A stretch of 64,000 nucleotides of DNA from Acidipropionibacterium thoenii DSM 20276 (GCF_000423445.1 NZ_KE384019.1:211297-275296); one strand, 5' to 3'. Counted from the stretch's first letter, positions 50,117 to 64,000 are shown. Made by a program: numbers and translations. Notes: generated by a model not told the origin, from the letters alone.

Positions 50117-50315
50117 GGCTGCATGGTAATCGGACGGTGCTGGTCCCTGGCCAGGTCCCCCGCTCGGCGATTGGTCACTGTGTCCAACACCGGTGCGGCT
50201 CCGGTTGTCGGGTCCACCCAGCCGGGCCCACCCTAGAGTCGAGGACATCTGTCGGGGCGCGCCGCCGAGCCATCGGTCCGCCCTCCACCAGATGTCCAGG
50301 AGAGGTGGCAGGCCG

Positions 50316-52259
50316 GTGAGTCTTCAGCAGGACCAGGTCGACGCCTCGGCGCCCAACTTCGGCGCGCTGCTCGACCGGCAGGCCGATGCCCATCCGGACC
50401 GGGTAGCCCTGCTGGTGCCACGAGGGCCCGACGATCAGCCCAATGAATGGCTCCCGATCACCTTCGCCGAGTTCCGGCGTCAGGCCCATGCGGTCGCCGC
50501 CGGGCTCATCGAGCTCGGCCTGGCTCGTGAGCAGCGGGTGGCGATCATGTCGGGGACCCGCACCGAGTGGATCATCGCCGACATGGGGATCTCCTGTGCC
50601 GGCGGGGCGACCACCACCATCTACCCCAATACCAACGCCGAGGACACCAGCTACATCCTCACCGACTCCGACTCGCGGATCGTCTTCGTCGAGACCGCCG
50701 CCCAGGTCGACAAGATCGTCTCCCGGCCCGAGCTCGACGATCGGATTCGGCGCATCATCACCTTCGACGCCGCGCAGCCGGCCGGCGGTGAGGGATCCAG
50801 GGACAGCCCGACCGAGGGCCACGACAGCACCGTCGGCGAATCCCTTGATGACCAGACACCCGGTACCCGCATCGGCACCGTCGACCCGCGGGTGATGACG
50901 ATGGCCGATCTGGTGGCGGCCGGGCGGCGCCGGCTGTCCGCCGAACCGATGCTGGTGCGTCACACCATCGACTCCATCGCACCCACCGACCTGGCCACCG
51001 TGATCTACACCTCCGGCACCACCGGCACCCCGAAGGGCGTCGAGATCGAGCACCGGTCGTGGACCTACATGGGAGCGGCCTGGCAGCACCAGAACTTCCT
51101 GGGCCCCGGCGATGTGCACCTGCTGTGGCTGCCGCTGTCCCATGCCTTCGGCAAGTGCCTGCTGGCGATCTGCATCCAGATCGGCATCGCCCAGGCCGTC
51201 GAGGGACGCATCCCTCGGCTGGTCCGCTCGATCGGGGAGGTGCGCCCCACCGTGATGTGCGGGGTACCCAGAATCTTCGAGAAGATCCGGGCGGGCGTCA
51301 TGACAGCGTCACGTCGTGGCCGGATCACCAGCCGGATCTCGCACTGGGCATTCGCGGTGGGCCGCGACTCGCGCCCCTACCGGTTGGCAGGACGCCGGAT
51401 GCCCGCCGGCCTGGCAGCCCGCTACCGAATGGCCGACCGGCTGGTCTTCTTGACCCTGCGGCGCAAGCTCGGCGGGGTGCGGTTCATGATCTCAGGAGGG
51501 GCGAAACTCTCACCCCAGGTCCAGGAGTGGTTCTACTCGGCCGGGATCCCGATCGTGGAGGGATACGGCTCCACCGAGCTGTGCGCGGTGGCCTTCTTCT
51601 CCGACCCCTCGACGATTCGCTTCGGAACCGTCGGGCCGGTCTGTCCGGGATGTCAGGCCAGGCTGGCCGACGACGGCGAGGTGCTGGTGAGCGGGCCGAT
51701 CGTGGCCCGCGGCTACCACAACCTGCCCGAGCAGACCTCGCAGGCCTTCGTCGACGGATGGTTCCACACCGGTGACATCGGAGAGTTCGGTGCCGACGGC
51801 TGCCTCCATATCACCGACCGCAAGCGCGACCTGTTCAAGACCTCGGGGGGCAAGTACATCGCCCCCCAGAAGGTGGAGGCGGCGCTGATGGCCAACTGCC
51901 CCTATCTGTCCCAGGCCGTCGCGCTGGGGGAGGGCCACAAGTATGCAGTGGCGCTGCTGACCCTGGACCCCGACAAGTTGTCGCTGTGGGGGCGACGTCG
52001 TGGCAGGGCAGCGATGAGCTACGCCGAACTGTCCCGGCTGCCCGAACTGCGCTCGACCATCCAGGGCTGCGTGGATCGCGCCAATGCCCACCTGGACCGC
52101 TGGGAGACGGTCAAGAGGTTCGCCATCCTCGACCATGACCTCGATGACGAGGAGGGACTGGTGACGACCAGCATGAAGGTGCGGCGAGGTGAGGTCGCCA
52201 ACCGCTATCGTGACCTGTGGGAGTCCTTGTACGAGGACAACGGAGTTCCCCAGGCATAA
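50316..52259 (+). CDS. Long-chain acyl-CoA synthetase (AMP-binding), copy 1
   Basis: A 647-residue adenylate-forming ligase of the FadD15 type that activates fatty acids to acyl-CoA. The AMP/ATP-binding motif is VIYTSGTTGTPKGVEIEHRSW; further motifs are VEGYGSTELCAV (A5) and DGWFHTGDIGEF (A7). The hinge and C-terminal lysine region read DRKRDLFKTSGGKYIAPQKVE. Start GTG 50316 follows AGGAGAGG. A loop around residues 190-215 is longer than in the second copy. Paralogous to the next gene throughout its length; the pair probably arose by duplication. Confidence 0.92.
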   Translation: MSLQQDQVDASAPNFGALLDRQADAHPDRVALLVPRGPDDQPNEWLPITFAEFRRQAHAVAAGLIELGLAREQRVAIMSGTRTEWIIADMGISCAGGATTTIYPNTNAEDTSYILTDSDSRIVFVETAAQVDKIVSRPELDDRIRRIITFDAAQPAGGEGSRDSPTEGHDSTVGESLDDQTPGTRIGTVDPRVMTMADLVAAGRRRLSAEPMLVRHTIDSIAPTDLATVIYTSGTTGTPKGVEIEHRSWTYMGAAWQHQNFLGPGDVHLLWLPLSHAFGKCLLAICIQIGIAQAVEGRIPRLVRSIGEVRPTVMCGVPRIFEKIRAGVMTASRRGRITSRISHWAFAVGRDSRPYRLAGRRMPAGLAARYRMADRLVFLTLRRKLGGVRFMISGGAKLSPQVQEWFYSAGIPIVEGYGSTELCAVAFFSDPSTIRFGTVGPVCPGCQARLADDGEVLVSGPIVARGYHNLPEQTSQAFVDGWFHTGDIGEFGADGCLHITDRKRDLFKTSGGKYIAPQKVEAALMANCPYLSQAVALGEGHKYAVALLTLDPDKLSLWGRRRGRAAMSYAELSRLPELRSTIQGCVDRANAHLDRWETVKRFAILDHDLDDEEGLVTTSMKVRRGEVANRYRDLWESLYEDNGVPQA

Positions 52260-52350
52260 GGGTCCCGGGGCCTGAGAGGGCCTGGCCGGTTGTGTCATGT
52301 CTGATCGACCCGAGATCAACTCGAGAACAACCCGCAGGAGGGTTCCAGTA

Positions 52351-54270
52351 ATGACGACCGACACGCTGGCGGTTCGTGAGGAGCTGCTGGCCAAGAGCGC
52401 CCGCAACCTCGGAGACATGCTTCGGCGACGGGTCGATCAGACCCCGGACCGGATCGCCTTCCTGTACCCGGAGAACAAGCCCAGCGGGCCCGAGAACTGG
52501 ACCCCGCTCACCTGGTCGCAGGTCCAGGACAAGGCCCACGACATCGCAGCCGGTCTGCTGAAGCTGGGGCTCAAGCCCGAGGAGAGGGTGGCGATCTGCG
52601 CCGACACCACCATCTGGTGGATCCTCACCGATCTGGGGATTGGATGCGCCGGAGGGGCCACCACCACCGTCTACGGCAACTCCCAGCCCGAGGACGTGGA
52701 GTACATCCTCACCAGCTCCGAGTCGCGGATCTACGTCGCCCAGAACAGCGCCCAGGCCGCCAAGGTGGTCGACACCGAGGGCCTCGATGATCTGGTGAGC
52801 CACATCATCCTGATCGACGACGACAGACTCATCCAGGGCGCTCCCGGTTCGCAACGCCGGCTGGTGGCCGAGGACTCGCGGGTGATCGCGCTGTCGGATC
52901 TTGCGGAGAGCGGCCACGCTGCGCGCAGGACCGACCCCGGGGCCGTCCAGCGGGTCATCGACGCCACCGGACCCGACAACCTGGCCACCCTGATCTTCAC
53001 CTCGGGGACCACCGGCAAACCCAAGGGGGTGGAGCTGACCCACCGTTCCTGGACCTACATGGGCGTGGCGATGGAGTCCTGGGATCCGCTGGAGCCCGGG
53101 GATCTGCAGTATCTGTGGCTGCCGTTGGCCCACGTCTTCGGCAAGTGCCTGATCGCGGTGCAGATGACGATCGGCTTCGCCTCGGCCGTCGACGGCCGGG
53201 TCGACCGGATCGTGACCGGGATGGGAGAGGTGCATCCCACCTTCATGTGCGGGGTGCCGCGAATCTTCGAGAAGGTGCGGGCGAAGGTCATCACCACCCA
53301 CGGTGTGGCCCGCAGGATCTCGGCCTGGGCCTTCAACGTCGGCTCGCAGACCGCCCCCTACCGGCTGGAGGGCAGGCCGATCCCCAGGATGCTGGCCGCC
53401 AAGCAGCTGCTCGCCGAGAAGCTGGTCTTCTCGAAACTGAAGAAGACGATGGGCGGGCGGATCCGGATGATGGTCTGCGGCGGGGCGAAGCTGTCCCCCC
53501 AGGTCCAGCGCTGGTTCTTCGCCGCCGGGATCCCGGTGGTCGAGGGCTACGGCGCCACCGAGACCAGCGCCATCGCCTTCTTCAACGTCCCGAAGGAGGG
53601 CCGGTTCGGCCCCCGGTTCGGCACCGTCGGGCCGGTCTGCCCAGGGTGCGAGGCCAAGCTGGCGGACGACGGTGAGGTGATGGTGCGCGGGCCCATCATC
53701 GCCCGCGGCTACCACGAGATGCCCGAGCAGACCGCCGAGACCTTCGCCGACGGCTGGTACCACACCGGCGACATCGGCCACTTCGACGAGATGGACTACC
53801 TGGTCGTCACCGAGCGCAAGCGCGATCTCATCAAGACCTCGGGAGGCAAGTACATCGCCCCCCAGAAGGTGGAGACCACCCTGATGGCCAACTGCCCCTA
53901 TCTCGCCCAGGCAGTGGTGCTGGGGGAGGGTCACAAGTACGCGGTGGCGCTGCTCACGCTGGATCGTGAGGCGCTCATGAAATGGGGCGAGAACCACGGT
54001 CACGCCGGGGAGACCTACGAGCAGCTGACCCAGCTCCCCGAGATCCGCAAGTCCATCCAGCGCTACGTCGACCGGGCCAATGAGCGGCTGGACCGTTGGG
54101 AGACCGTCAAACGGTTCACCATCCTCGATCATGAGCTGGACGACCAGCACGGCATGGTCACAGAGAGCCAGAAGGTCCGCCGCGACCAGGTGCGCAACGG
54201 CTACAAGGCCGAGATCGAGGCCCTCTATGCCGATGAACAGACCGCATCGCGTCAGGACAGCCCCCGTTGA
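52351..54270 (+). CDS. Long-chain acyl-CoA synthetase (AMP-binding), copy 2
   Basis: A 639-residue acyl-CoA ligase with the same architecture as copy 1: LIFTSGTTGKPKGVELTHRSW, VEGYGATETSAIAF, DGWYHTGDIGHF and ERKRDLIKTSGGKYIAPQKVE. ATG 52351 follows GGAGGG; the longer frame from 52297 has no ribosome site. The stop overlaps the TTG start of the thioesterase gene, so ligase and thioesterase are coupled. Different chain-length preference from copy 1 is possible but not readable. Confidence 0.92.
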   Translation: MTTDTLAVREELLAKSARNLGDMLRRRVDQTPDRIAFLYPENKPSGPENWTPLTWSQVQDKAHDIAAGLLKLGLKPEERVAICADTTIWWILTDLGIGCAGGATTTVYGNSQPEDVEYILTSSESRIYVAQNSAQAAKVVDTEGLDDLVSHIILIDDDRLIQGAPGSQRRLVAEDSRVIALSDLAESGHAARRTDPGAVQRVIDATGPDNLATLIFTSGTTGKPKGVELTHRSWTYMGVAMESWDPLEPGDLQYLWLPLAHVFGKCLIAVQMTIGFASAVDGRVDRIVTGMGEVHPTFMCGVPRIFEKVRAKVITTHGVARRISAWAFNVGSQTAPYRLEGRPIPRMLAAKQLLAEKLVFSKLKKTMGGRIRMMVCGGAKLSPQVQRWFFAAGIPVVEGYGATETSAIAFFNVPKEGRFGPRFGTVGPVCPGCEAKLADDGEVMVRGPIIARGYHEMPEQTAETFADGWYHTGDIGHFDEMDYLVVTERKRDLIKTSGGKYIAPQKVETTLMANCPYLAQAVVLGEGHKYAVALLTLDREALMKWGENHGHAGETYEQLTQLPEIRKSIQRYVDRANERLDRWETVKRFTILDHELDDQHGMVTESQKVRRDQVRNGYKAEIEALYADEQTASRQDSPR

Positions 54271-55127
54271 GCGAGCGGGGCCTGCCCTCCGGGCCGGTCA
54301 CTGTCCAGCTGCCGCTGCGCTGGTCGGACATGGACTTCCAGGGCCATGTCAACAACGTCGCCATCTCCAACCTGGTCCAGGAGGCGCGAACCCAGGCACT
54401 GACCGGCACTCCGGTCGAGGAGTTGTTCGGCACCGGCGTCGTGGTGGTCACCCAGGATGTCGAGTTCCTGGCGCCGTTCACCGTCGACGGGCATCCGCTG
54501 GATGTCGAGGTGTGGTGCTCCAGACTGGGGATCGCCCGGGTGCTGCTGGAGTACCGGGCTCGCCATCACGGCGTCGATGTCGCGCGGGCTCGTGGCTGGG
54601 TGTGCCCCTTCGACTTCGAGAACTCCCGACCGGCGCGCCTGAGACCGGCCGAGCATGCCACCTTCGAGGCGATGGCGGCCGCACCCACCCAGTGGGTCGA
54701 CCTGGAGCTGCGTGACGTCGGCGAGACCGGCGATGTCGTCGATGTCCTGGTTCGCTGGTCGGACGTCGACCGCTACGGCCACGTCAACAATGTGTCCCTG
54801 GCCGACTACCTGCAGGAGGCCAGGATCGAGGCCACCACCAGCTGGACGCCGGCGATGCGGCGGGCCGGGGAACGCAACTGGGTGGTCGCCCGTCAGGACA
54901 TCGCCTACCGCCGCCAGGTGCACCCGGAGATCGGGCACTGTCAGGTGCACACCGCGCTCACTCGGGTGGGGCGCACCTCGGTGACCCTGGCCGCGGCCAT
55001 CCCCACCGATGAGGGCACCGCGGTGGAGGCGGCCACCGTGCTGGTCTGCGTCGACCGGGTCAGCGGTTCGGCCGTGCCGATCGACGACACCATCCGCAGT
55101 GTCCTGGAGACACACCTGGCCGGCTGA
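54267..55127 (+). CDS. Double-hotdog acyl-CoA thioesterase
   Basis: A 286-residue protein with two tandem hotdog domains: residues 10-130 (LRWSDMDFQGHVNNVAISNLVQEAR) and 155-280 (VRWSDVDRYGHVNNVSLADYLQEAR). Both carry the D-x-x-G-H-V-N-N motif of 4HBT thioesterases; Asp22 and Asp165 lie in the usual catalytic positions. TTG start at 54267 (TTGA) overlaps the stop of copy 2. It probably hydrolyses acyl-CoA or serves as an acyl-ACP thioesterase, balancing the ligases upstream. Confidence 0.87.
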   Translation: MSERGLPSGPVTVQLPLRWSDMDFQGHVNNVAISNLVQEARTQALTGTPVEELFGTGVVVVTQDVEFLAPFTVDGHPLDVEVWCSRLGIARVLLEYRARHHGVDVARARGWVCPFDFENSRPARLRPAEHATFEAMAAAPTQWVDLELRDVGETGDVVDVLVRWSDVDRYGHVNNVSLADYLQEARIEATTSWTPAMRRAGERNWVVARQDIAYRRQVHPEIGHCQVHTALTRVGRTSVTLAAAIPTDEGTAVEAATVLVCVDRVSGSAVPIDDTIRSVLETHLAG

Positions 55128-55133
55128 CCCCGG

Positions 55134-55161
55134 CCCTCCGGCCCTCAGCAGAGCCGGAGGG
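55134..55161. terminator. Hairpin between convergent thioesterase and gnd genes
   Basis: CCCTCCGGC and GCCGGAGGG form a 9-bp perfect stem with a 10-base loop, seven bases after the thioesterase stop and 22 after the gnd stop. Serves both strands. Confidence 0.6.
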
Positions 55162-55183
55162 TCCCGTCAGGGATCGGCGTCGG

Positions 55184-56635
55184 TCAGCCCCTGACCTCGG
55201 AGCCGTCACCGCTCCACAGCACATGCCATGGGCCCTCGTCGTCGATGCGCTGGTAGGTGTGAGCGCCGAACAGGTCGCGCAGCCCCTGGGTGAGGGCCGC
55301 GTTGAGCCGCGGTGCGCGCACCTGGTCGTAGTAGCTCAGGGCGGCGGCGAACCCGGGCACCGGAACCCCGGCCTCGGCGGCCCTGGCGACCACCCGCCGC
55401 CAAGCGCCCTGCGAGTCGGCCAGCTCGGCCTTCACCGAGGGTGCCTCGAGCAGTGTGGTGAGGTCATGGGCGGCGTACTCGTCGTGGATGCGCTGCAGCA
55501 GTCGCGCCCGGATGATGCAGCCGTCGCGCCAGATCGAGGCGACCTTGGCCATGTCGACATCCCAGCCGTACTCGGCGGCCGCGGTGCGGATCTCGTCGAG
55601 GCCCTGGGAGTAGGCGACGACCTTGGAGCTCCACAGCGCGGCCCGCACGTCGTCGAGGAAGCTCTGCCGGTCATCGACCGAGATGCTCCCGTCGGGGCCC
55701 TCCAGGGCCTGTTGGCCGGCGGCGCGCAGCGCAGCTGCGCTGGAGACCGCCCGGGAGAAGACCGCCTCACCGATGGTGGAGACGTCGACCCCCAGGTCCA
55801 GGGCGGACTGCACGGTCCAGGTGCCGGTGCCCTTCATCCCGGCGGCGTCGACGATGACGTCGATCAGGTCGCGTGAGGAGTCCCGGGGATCCTTGGTGGC
55901 CAGCACCCGGGAGGTGATCTCGATGAGGTAGGAGTCGAGGTCGCCGGTGTTCCAGCTGGCGAAGACCTCGGCGGCCTCGGCATTGGTCAGCCCGACGCCG
56001 CGCAGCAGGGCGTGGGCCTCGCCGATGAACTGCATGTCGGCGTACTCGATGCCGTTGTGAACCATCTTGACGAAGTGACCGGCGCCATCGGTGCCCATCC
56101 ATGCGCAGCACGGCTCGCCGTCGACATGGGCCGAGATCTTCTCCAGCACCGGGCCGATGGCCTGGTAGGACTCCTTGGATCCGCCGGGCATGATCGAGGG
56201 TCCCTCCAGGGCCCCGACCTCGCCGCCGGAGATACCGGTGCCGACGTAGTGGATGCCGGTCGGGCGCAGCGCGGCCTCACGGCGTCTGGTGTCCTTGAAG
56301 AAGGAGTTTCCACCATCGACCAGGATGTCGCCGGGCTCCAGCAGCGGTACCACCTCGTCGATCACCGCGTCGGTCGGCCCGCCGGCCTTGACCATCATGA
56401 CGATCCGGCGCGGGCGGCTCAGCGAGGCCACGAAGTCCGACAGCTGGTGGAAGGGAAGGAAGGTGCCCTCGTGACCGTGGTCGGCGATGACCCGGTCGGT
56501 GCGGGCATCGGTGCGGTTGTACAGCGCGACCCGGAATCCCTTGTGCGCCATGTTGCGCGCCAGGTTGGATCCCATCACGGCCATCCCGATGACTCCCACG
56601 TCGGCCTGTGCGGCCTGTGTGCTGGTCTGCGACAT
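55184..56635 (-). CDS. gnd: 6-phosphogluconate dehydrogenase (decarboxylating)
   Basis: A 483-residue pentose-phosphate-pathway enzyme producing ribulose 5-phosphate, CO2 and NADPH. The N-terminal Rossmann motif is GVIGMAVMGSNLARNMA, with NRT after beta-2 as in NADP-dependent forms. The signature is GISGGEVGALEGPSIMPGG, catalytic Lys and Asn are in HFVKMVHNGIEYADMQ, and the C-terminal tail reads GAHTYQRIDDEGPWHVLWSG. Length fits the long (480-residue) type. GAGGA precedes the ATG. Confidence 0.96.
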   Translation of the reverse strand: MSQTSTQAAQADVGVIGMAVMGSNLARNMAHKGFRVALYNRTDARTDRVIADHGHEGTFLPFHQLSDFVASLSRPRRIVMMVKAGGPTDAVIDEVVPLLEPGDILVDGGNSFFKDTRRREAALRPTGIHYVGTGISGGEVGALEGPSIMPGGSKESYQAIGPVLEKISAHVDGEPCCAWMGTDGAGHFVKMVHNGIEYADMQFIGEAHALLRGVGLTNAEAAEVFASWNTGDLDSYLIEITSRVLATKDPRDSSRDLIDVIVDAAGMKGTGTWTVQSALDLGVDVSTIGEAVFSRAVSSAAALRAAGQQALEGPDGSISVDDRQSFLDDVRAALWSSKVVAYSQGLDEIRTAAAEYGWDVDMAKVASIWRDGCIIRARLLQRIHDEYAAHDLTTLLEAPSVKAELADSQGAWRRVVARAAEAGVPVPGFAAALSYYDQVRAPRLNAALTQGLRDLFGAHTYQRIDDEGPWHVLWSGDGSEVRG

Positions 56636-56743
56636 CTATTCCTCCTGAGAGATTGCTCATCCTCATTCTGTCAGCCCCGGCGCAATGGGTGCTCGCTGGC
56701 CGGTTGTCGACCCGATGACACCGCGCCGGGCTCGCGGCTGGTC

Positions 56744-56749
56744 TAGCCT
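56744..56749 (+). promoter_or_regulatory. -10 box of the small membrane protein gene (leaderless)
   Basis: TAGCCT lies seven bases before ATG 56757, and no ribosome site is visible. Confidence 0.4.
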
Positions 56750-56756
56750 GTGGACC

Positions 56757-57005
56757 ATGAGCACAGCCCTGGTGTTGATGAATGTCCTGGTGCCGCTGAA
56801 GGTGATGCCCGGCTGGCCCACCGAGTCCTTCAGCCCCCTGCACCTGATCCTGCTGTGCGTGGTGGGCCCGATCCTGGTGCTCGCGCTGTTCAGCATCATC
56901 GCCTGGACCCCTGGTCTGTTGCGCCAGCGCCGGGCCGGCGAGGTCGCTGCCGGGCTCAGCGACGACGATGACGTCGAGCCGAGCACCCCGCAGATTCAGT
57001 CCTGA
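56757..57005 (+). CDS. Small single-pass membrane protein, hypothetical
   Basis: An 82-residue protein with one strong membrane segment at about 30-52 (LILLCVVGPILVLALFSIIAW), a basic patch (RQRRAGE) and an acidic cytoplasmic tail (SDDDDVEPSTPQIQS). The pattern inside-positive after the helix suggests the C-terminus is cytoplasmic. No family recognised. The stop lies 13 bases from the convergent pepN stop. Confidence 0.6.
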   Translation: MSTALVLMNVLVPLKVMPGWPTESFSPLHLILLCVVGPILVLALFSIIAWTPGLLRQRRAGEVAAGLSDDDDVEPSTPQIQS

Positions 57006-57018
57006 CTCCCGGCGCCGC

Positions 57019-59625
<2,607 letters not shown>

Positions 59626-59816
59626 TGCATCTCCCTGTTCTGCATTCGCAGTGCTACCTCCGCAGTGCCCCGGCGCTGGTCGGAGTGCTGTCAGAGCTGA
59701 CTCTATCCATCCGGACACCGGCCAGTCACACATTGCCGGAATGCGCGCGGGGCGAAAACCGTACGTAAGTCGCCATTGAATTGTGGACCGCCGCTGACGG
59801 CGAGTTGACTGGGACC

Positions 59817-60419
59817 ATGACGACGACAGTTGATTTCTGGTTCGACCCGGCATGTCCGTGGGCATGGATGACCTCGCGATGGATGCTGGAGGTGGAGAAG
59901 GTCCGTGACGTCCACACCGTCTTCCACGTGATGAGTCTTGCGGTACTCAATGAGGGCCGCGACCTGCCGGCCGACTACCGCGCCGAGATGGACCGGGCCT
60001 GGATCGGCGCCCGGGCGGCCACCGGCGTCGTCGAGACCTATGGTCAGGAGGCGGTACGGCCCTTCTACACCGCCCTGGGAACCCGCTACCACCTGGCCAG
60101 GGAGCCCCGGGAACAGGCCACCGTGGAGGCCGCCCTGGCCGAGTGCGGCTATGACACCGGGATCGCTGCCCGCGCGACCACCGCGGAGTTCGACGAGGCG
60201 ATGCGCGCCTCCCACCACCAGGGGATGGACCCCGTCGGCCAGGAGGTCGGCACCCCGGTGCTGCACGTCAACGGGATGGCCCTGTTCGGCCCGGTGATCT
60301 CCCCGGCGCCGAAGGGGGAGCAGGCCGGGGATCTGTTCGACGGCTTCCTCAAGATGGTCGCCTACCCCGGCTTCTTCGAGCTCAAGCGCACCAGGACGAT
60401 CGGGCCGAGGTTCGACTGA
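59817..60419 (+). CDS. Rv2466c-like DsbA-fold protein (mycothiol-dependent nitroreductase family)
   Basis: A 200-residue thioredoxin-fold protein with a DsbA-type helical insertion: [26 protein letters not shown] at the N-terminus and [19 protein letters not shown] with the cis-Pro loop. The active site is C13-P-W-A, so the second cysteine of CPWC in Rv2466c is absent, consistent with a monothiol, mycothiol-using mechanism (inference). The ATG at 59817 begins the homology; no clear ribosome site. Divergent from pepN. Confidence 0.85.
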   Translation: MTTTVDFWFDPACPWAWMTSRWMLEVEKVRDVHTVFHVMSLAVLNEGRDLPADYRAEMDRAWIGARAATGVVETYGQEAVRPFYTALGTRYHLAREPREQATVEAALAECGYDTGIAARATTAEFDEAMRASHHQGMDPVGQEVGTPVLHVNGMALFGPVISPAPKGEQAGDLFDGFLKMVAYPGFFELKRTRTIGPRFD

Positions 60420-60540
60420 GCCGGCAGGTGTCCCGCTGGGGTAGCAGGAACGGCGGCGGGCCCGTTGGGATCGCGGTGGGCCTCCGACGACACGGACCGG
60501 GAGTCGAGTCGACGGTCTGCCCCGGGGGTGGGAGGAGACC

Positions 60541-61158
60541 ATGAGCACAGTGCTGATGACGGGGTTCGAGCCCTTCGGCCGGCGGAGCCTGAACTCCTCC
60601 TGGCTGGCGGTCAGCTTGCTGGCCCAGACCTGGCAGGGTCGGGCCGAGCTGGTCATCCGATGCCTTCCGGTGACCTTCCAGGGCTGCGGTCCGGCGCTGC
60701 GCCGGGCGGTCCGGAGCGTCCATCCGGACGTGCTGATCGGCGTCGGCGAGGCGGCAGGACGCACCCACCTCACACCGGAGCTGGTCGGGATCAACTGGGA
60801 TGACGCGGCCATCCCCGACAACGCCGGGGCCCAGCCCAGGCAGGAGTACATCGAGCCCGGCGGCCCGGCGGCCCGGTTCACCGGCCTGCCCATCTACCAG
60901 GCTGTGGAGCGGATGCGAGGCGCCGGGATCCCGGCGCGGGTCTCCCTGTCCGCGGGCAGCTACGTGTGCAATCACGTGATGTACACCATCGGCGGTCTGG
61001 TGGAGGCTTCGGCAGGCAGGCTGACCGGGGGGTTCTGCCACCTGCCGCAGGCTCCCGAACAGGTGGTCGACCCAGACCTGCCCACCATGAGCTCCCAACT
61101 GGCGGCCCAGGGGTTGGGCATCCTGCTGGAGACCACCCTGGAGTCGCTGCAGGTCTGA
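60541..61158 (+). CDS. pcp: Pyroglutamyl-peptidase I
   Basis: A 205-residue C15 cysteine peptidase that removes N-terminal pyroglutamate. The triad is Glu80 (TPELVGIN), Cys143 (SAGSYVCNHVMY) and His167 (GFCHLPQ), at the canonical positions, and TGFEPFG opens the protein. GGGAGGAGA precedes the ATG. It complements pepN, which cannot act on blocked N-termini. The distance to ligA is 42 bp, so the two may be cotranscribed. Confidence 0.93.
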   Translation: MSTVLMTGFEPFGRRSLNSSWLAVSLLAQTWQGRAELVIRCLPVTFQGCGPALRRAVRSVHPDVLIGVGEAAGRTHLTPELVGINWDDAAIPDNAGAQPRQEYIEPGGPAARFTGLPIYQAVERMRGAGIPARVSLSAGSYVCNHVMYTIGGLVEASAGRLTGGFCHLPQAPEQVVDPDLPTMSSQLAAQGLGILLETTLESLQV

Positions 61159-61182
61159 GAGCTCCCGGAAGTGTCACCGTGA

Positions 61183-63429
<2,247 letters not shown>

Positions 63430-63454
63430 GAGCGGCTACTGGCCGGTATCGGGA

Positions 63455-64000
63455 TCAGCCCAGGTGCCGAGTGACCCTGTCCTGCAGTCGCAGCTTCGCC
63501 GCCGGCCACTCGGTGGACAGCATCGAGTACACCACGGCGTCATCCAGGATGCCGTTGGCATGGCGCACATAGGCCCGCATCACCGCGTCCCGTTTGAACC
63601 CGAGCCGCTCGATAGCCGCTCGCGACTGCTGATTGGTCCACTTGGTGCGCAACTCGACGCGCACGCAGCCCAGCTGCTCGAAGGCATGCTCGATGAGCAG
63701 CAGCTTGGAGTCGGGGTTGCTGCCCGAGCCCTGGCAGGAGGCCCGGGTCCAGGTGTAGCCGATCGAGAGCCGGGGCACCTCGGGCACCAGGTCGTAGTAG
63801 GTGGTGACGCCGATCGGCAGCTCGTCGGCCAGCCGGATGCAGGCGAAGGGGACCATGGTGCCGGCGTCGCGGGCGTCCAGTTTTCCGGCGATGTCGTCGG
63901 CCATCTGCTCGGGGGCCGGGGTGGAGGTCCACCACAGCCGGTGGCCGAGGTCGCCATCCCTGGTGGCCTCGATCAGGCCGTCCAGGTGGTCCCTCGACAG
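63455..64000 (-). CDS. GNAT-family N-acetyltransferase (5' end outside window)
   Basis: The frame is open from the right edge through 32 codons (LSRDHLDGLIEATRDGDLGH...) into a RimJ/RimL-type acetyltransferase: PFACIRLADELPIGVTTYYDLV, SIGYTWTRASCQGSGSNPDSKLLLIEHAFEQLGCVRVEL and NQQSRAAIERLGFKRDAVMRAYVRHANG. The acetyl-CoA site (R/Q-x-x-G-x-G/A) is represented by CQGSGSN. It probably acetylates a small molecule or protein N-terminus. The start codon is to the right of base 64000. Converges with ligA. Confidence 0.85.
   Translation of the reverse strand: MSRDHLDGLIEATRDGDLGHRLWWTSTPAPEQMADDIAGKLDARDAGTMVPFACIRLADELPIGVTTYYDLVPEVPRLSIGYTWTRASCQGSGSNPDSKLLLIEHAFEQLGCVRVELRTKWTNQQSRAAIERLGFKRDAVMRAYVRHANGILDDAVVYSMLSTEWPAAKLRLQDRVTRHLG

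Overview
The window is 64 kb of high-GC DNA from an actinobacterium. Evidence: very high GC at third codon positions, many genes that appear to be leaderless (a TANNNT -10 box 6-8 bases before the start codon), a DUF222-HNH protein, NrtR, DnaE2, and mycothiol-linked families (an Rv2466c-like thioredoxin-fold protein and a remnant of a mycothiol-dependent maleylpyruvate isomerase). A member of the Propionibacteriaceae (for example Acidipropionibacterium) would fit, but that placement is inference. Both ends cut through genes: dnaE2 on the left and a GNAT acetyltransferase on the right.

Layout. 0-9 kb: the error-prone polymerase DnaE2, a VOC protein, an amino acid permease, and a drug-export cassette (UvrA-like ATPase, MarR, ABC ATPase, ABC permease). 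The cassette is damaged by a deletion that removed the 5' ends of both uvrA-like and marR, and by a one-base frameshift in the ATPase. 9-27 kb: mostly metabolic and regulatory genes. These include mntR-mntH with a palindromic operator, a secreted subtilisin-like protease, a transglutaminase, the NAD-salvage locus pnuC-nadR divergent from nrtR with twin operators, a LuxR regulator next to a FAD oxidase, and a manganese riboswitch in front of a ferritin-like/VIT1 metal transporter. 27-38 kb: an accessory stretch of regulators (two TetR, one LysR), MFS transporters, short-chain oxidoreductase and detoxification genes. It is interspersed with gene remnants: a glutaminase/MFS chimera and an alpha/beta-hydrolase stub. 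A lower-GC MFS gene abuts tRNA-His.

38-64 kb: core functions. These are tRNA-His, orn, tRNA-Arg, a PrsW protease, an ssb paralogue behind two DnaA boxes, and ettA. A repeat-rich zone follows (43.1-46.5 kb) around a DUF222-HNH gene that itself carries four in-frame 60-bp repeats. Next come a large FAD/Fe-S 2-hydroxyacid dehydrogenase, a MarR regulator, two paralogous acyl-CoA ligases with a double-hotdog thioesterase, gnd, pepN, an Rv2466c-like protein, pcp and ligA.

Two themes link distant genes. Manganese homeostasis is represented by MntR, MntH and the riboswitch-controlled VIT1 protein. NAD salvage is represented by PnuC, NadR and NrtR. I found no CRISPR array, prophage, transposase or recognisable new defence island. 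The least explained structure is the tandem-repeat cluster around the HNH gene, with an orphan minus-strand terminator inside the gene-free stretch before it.
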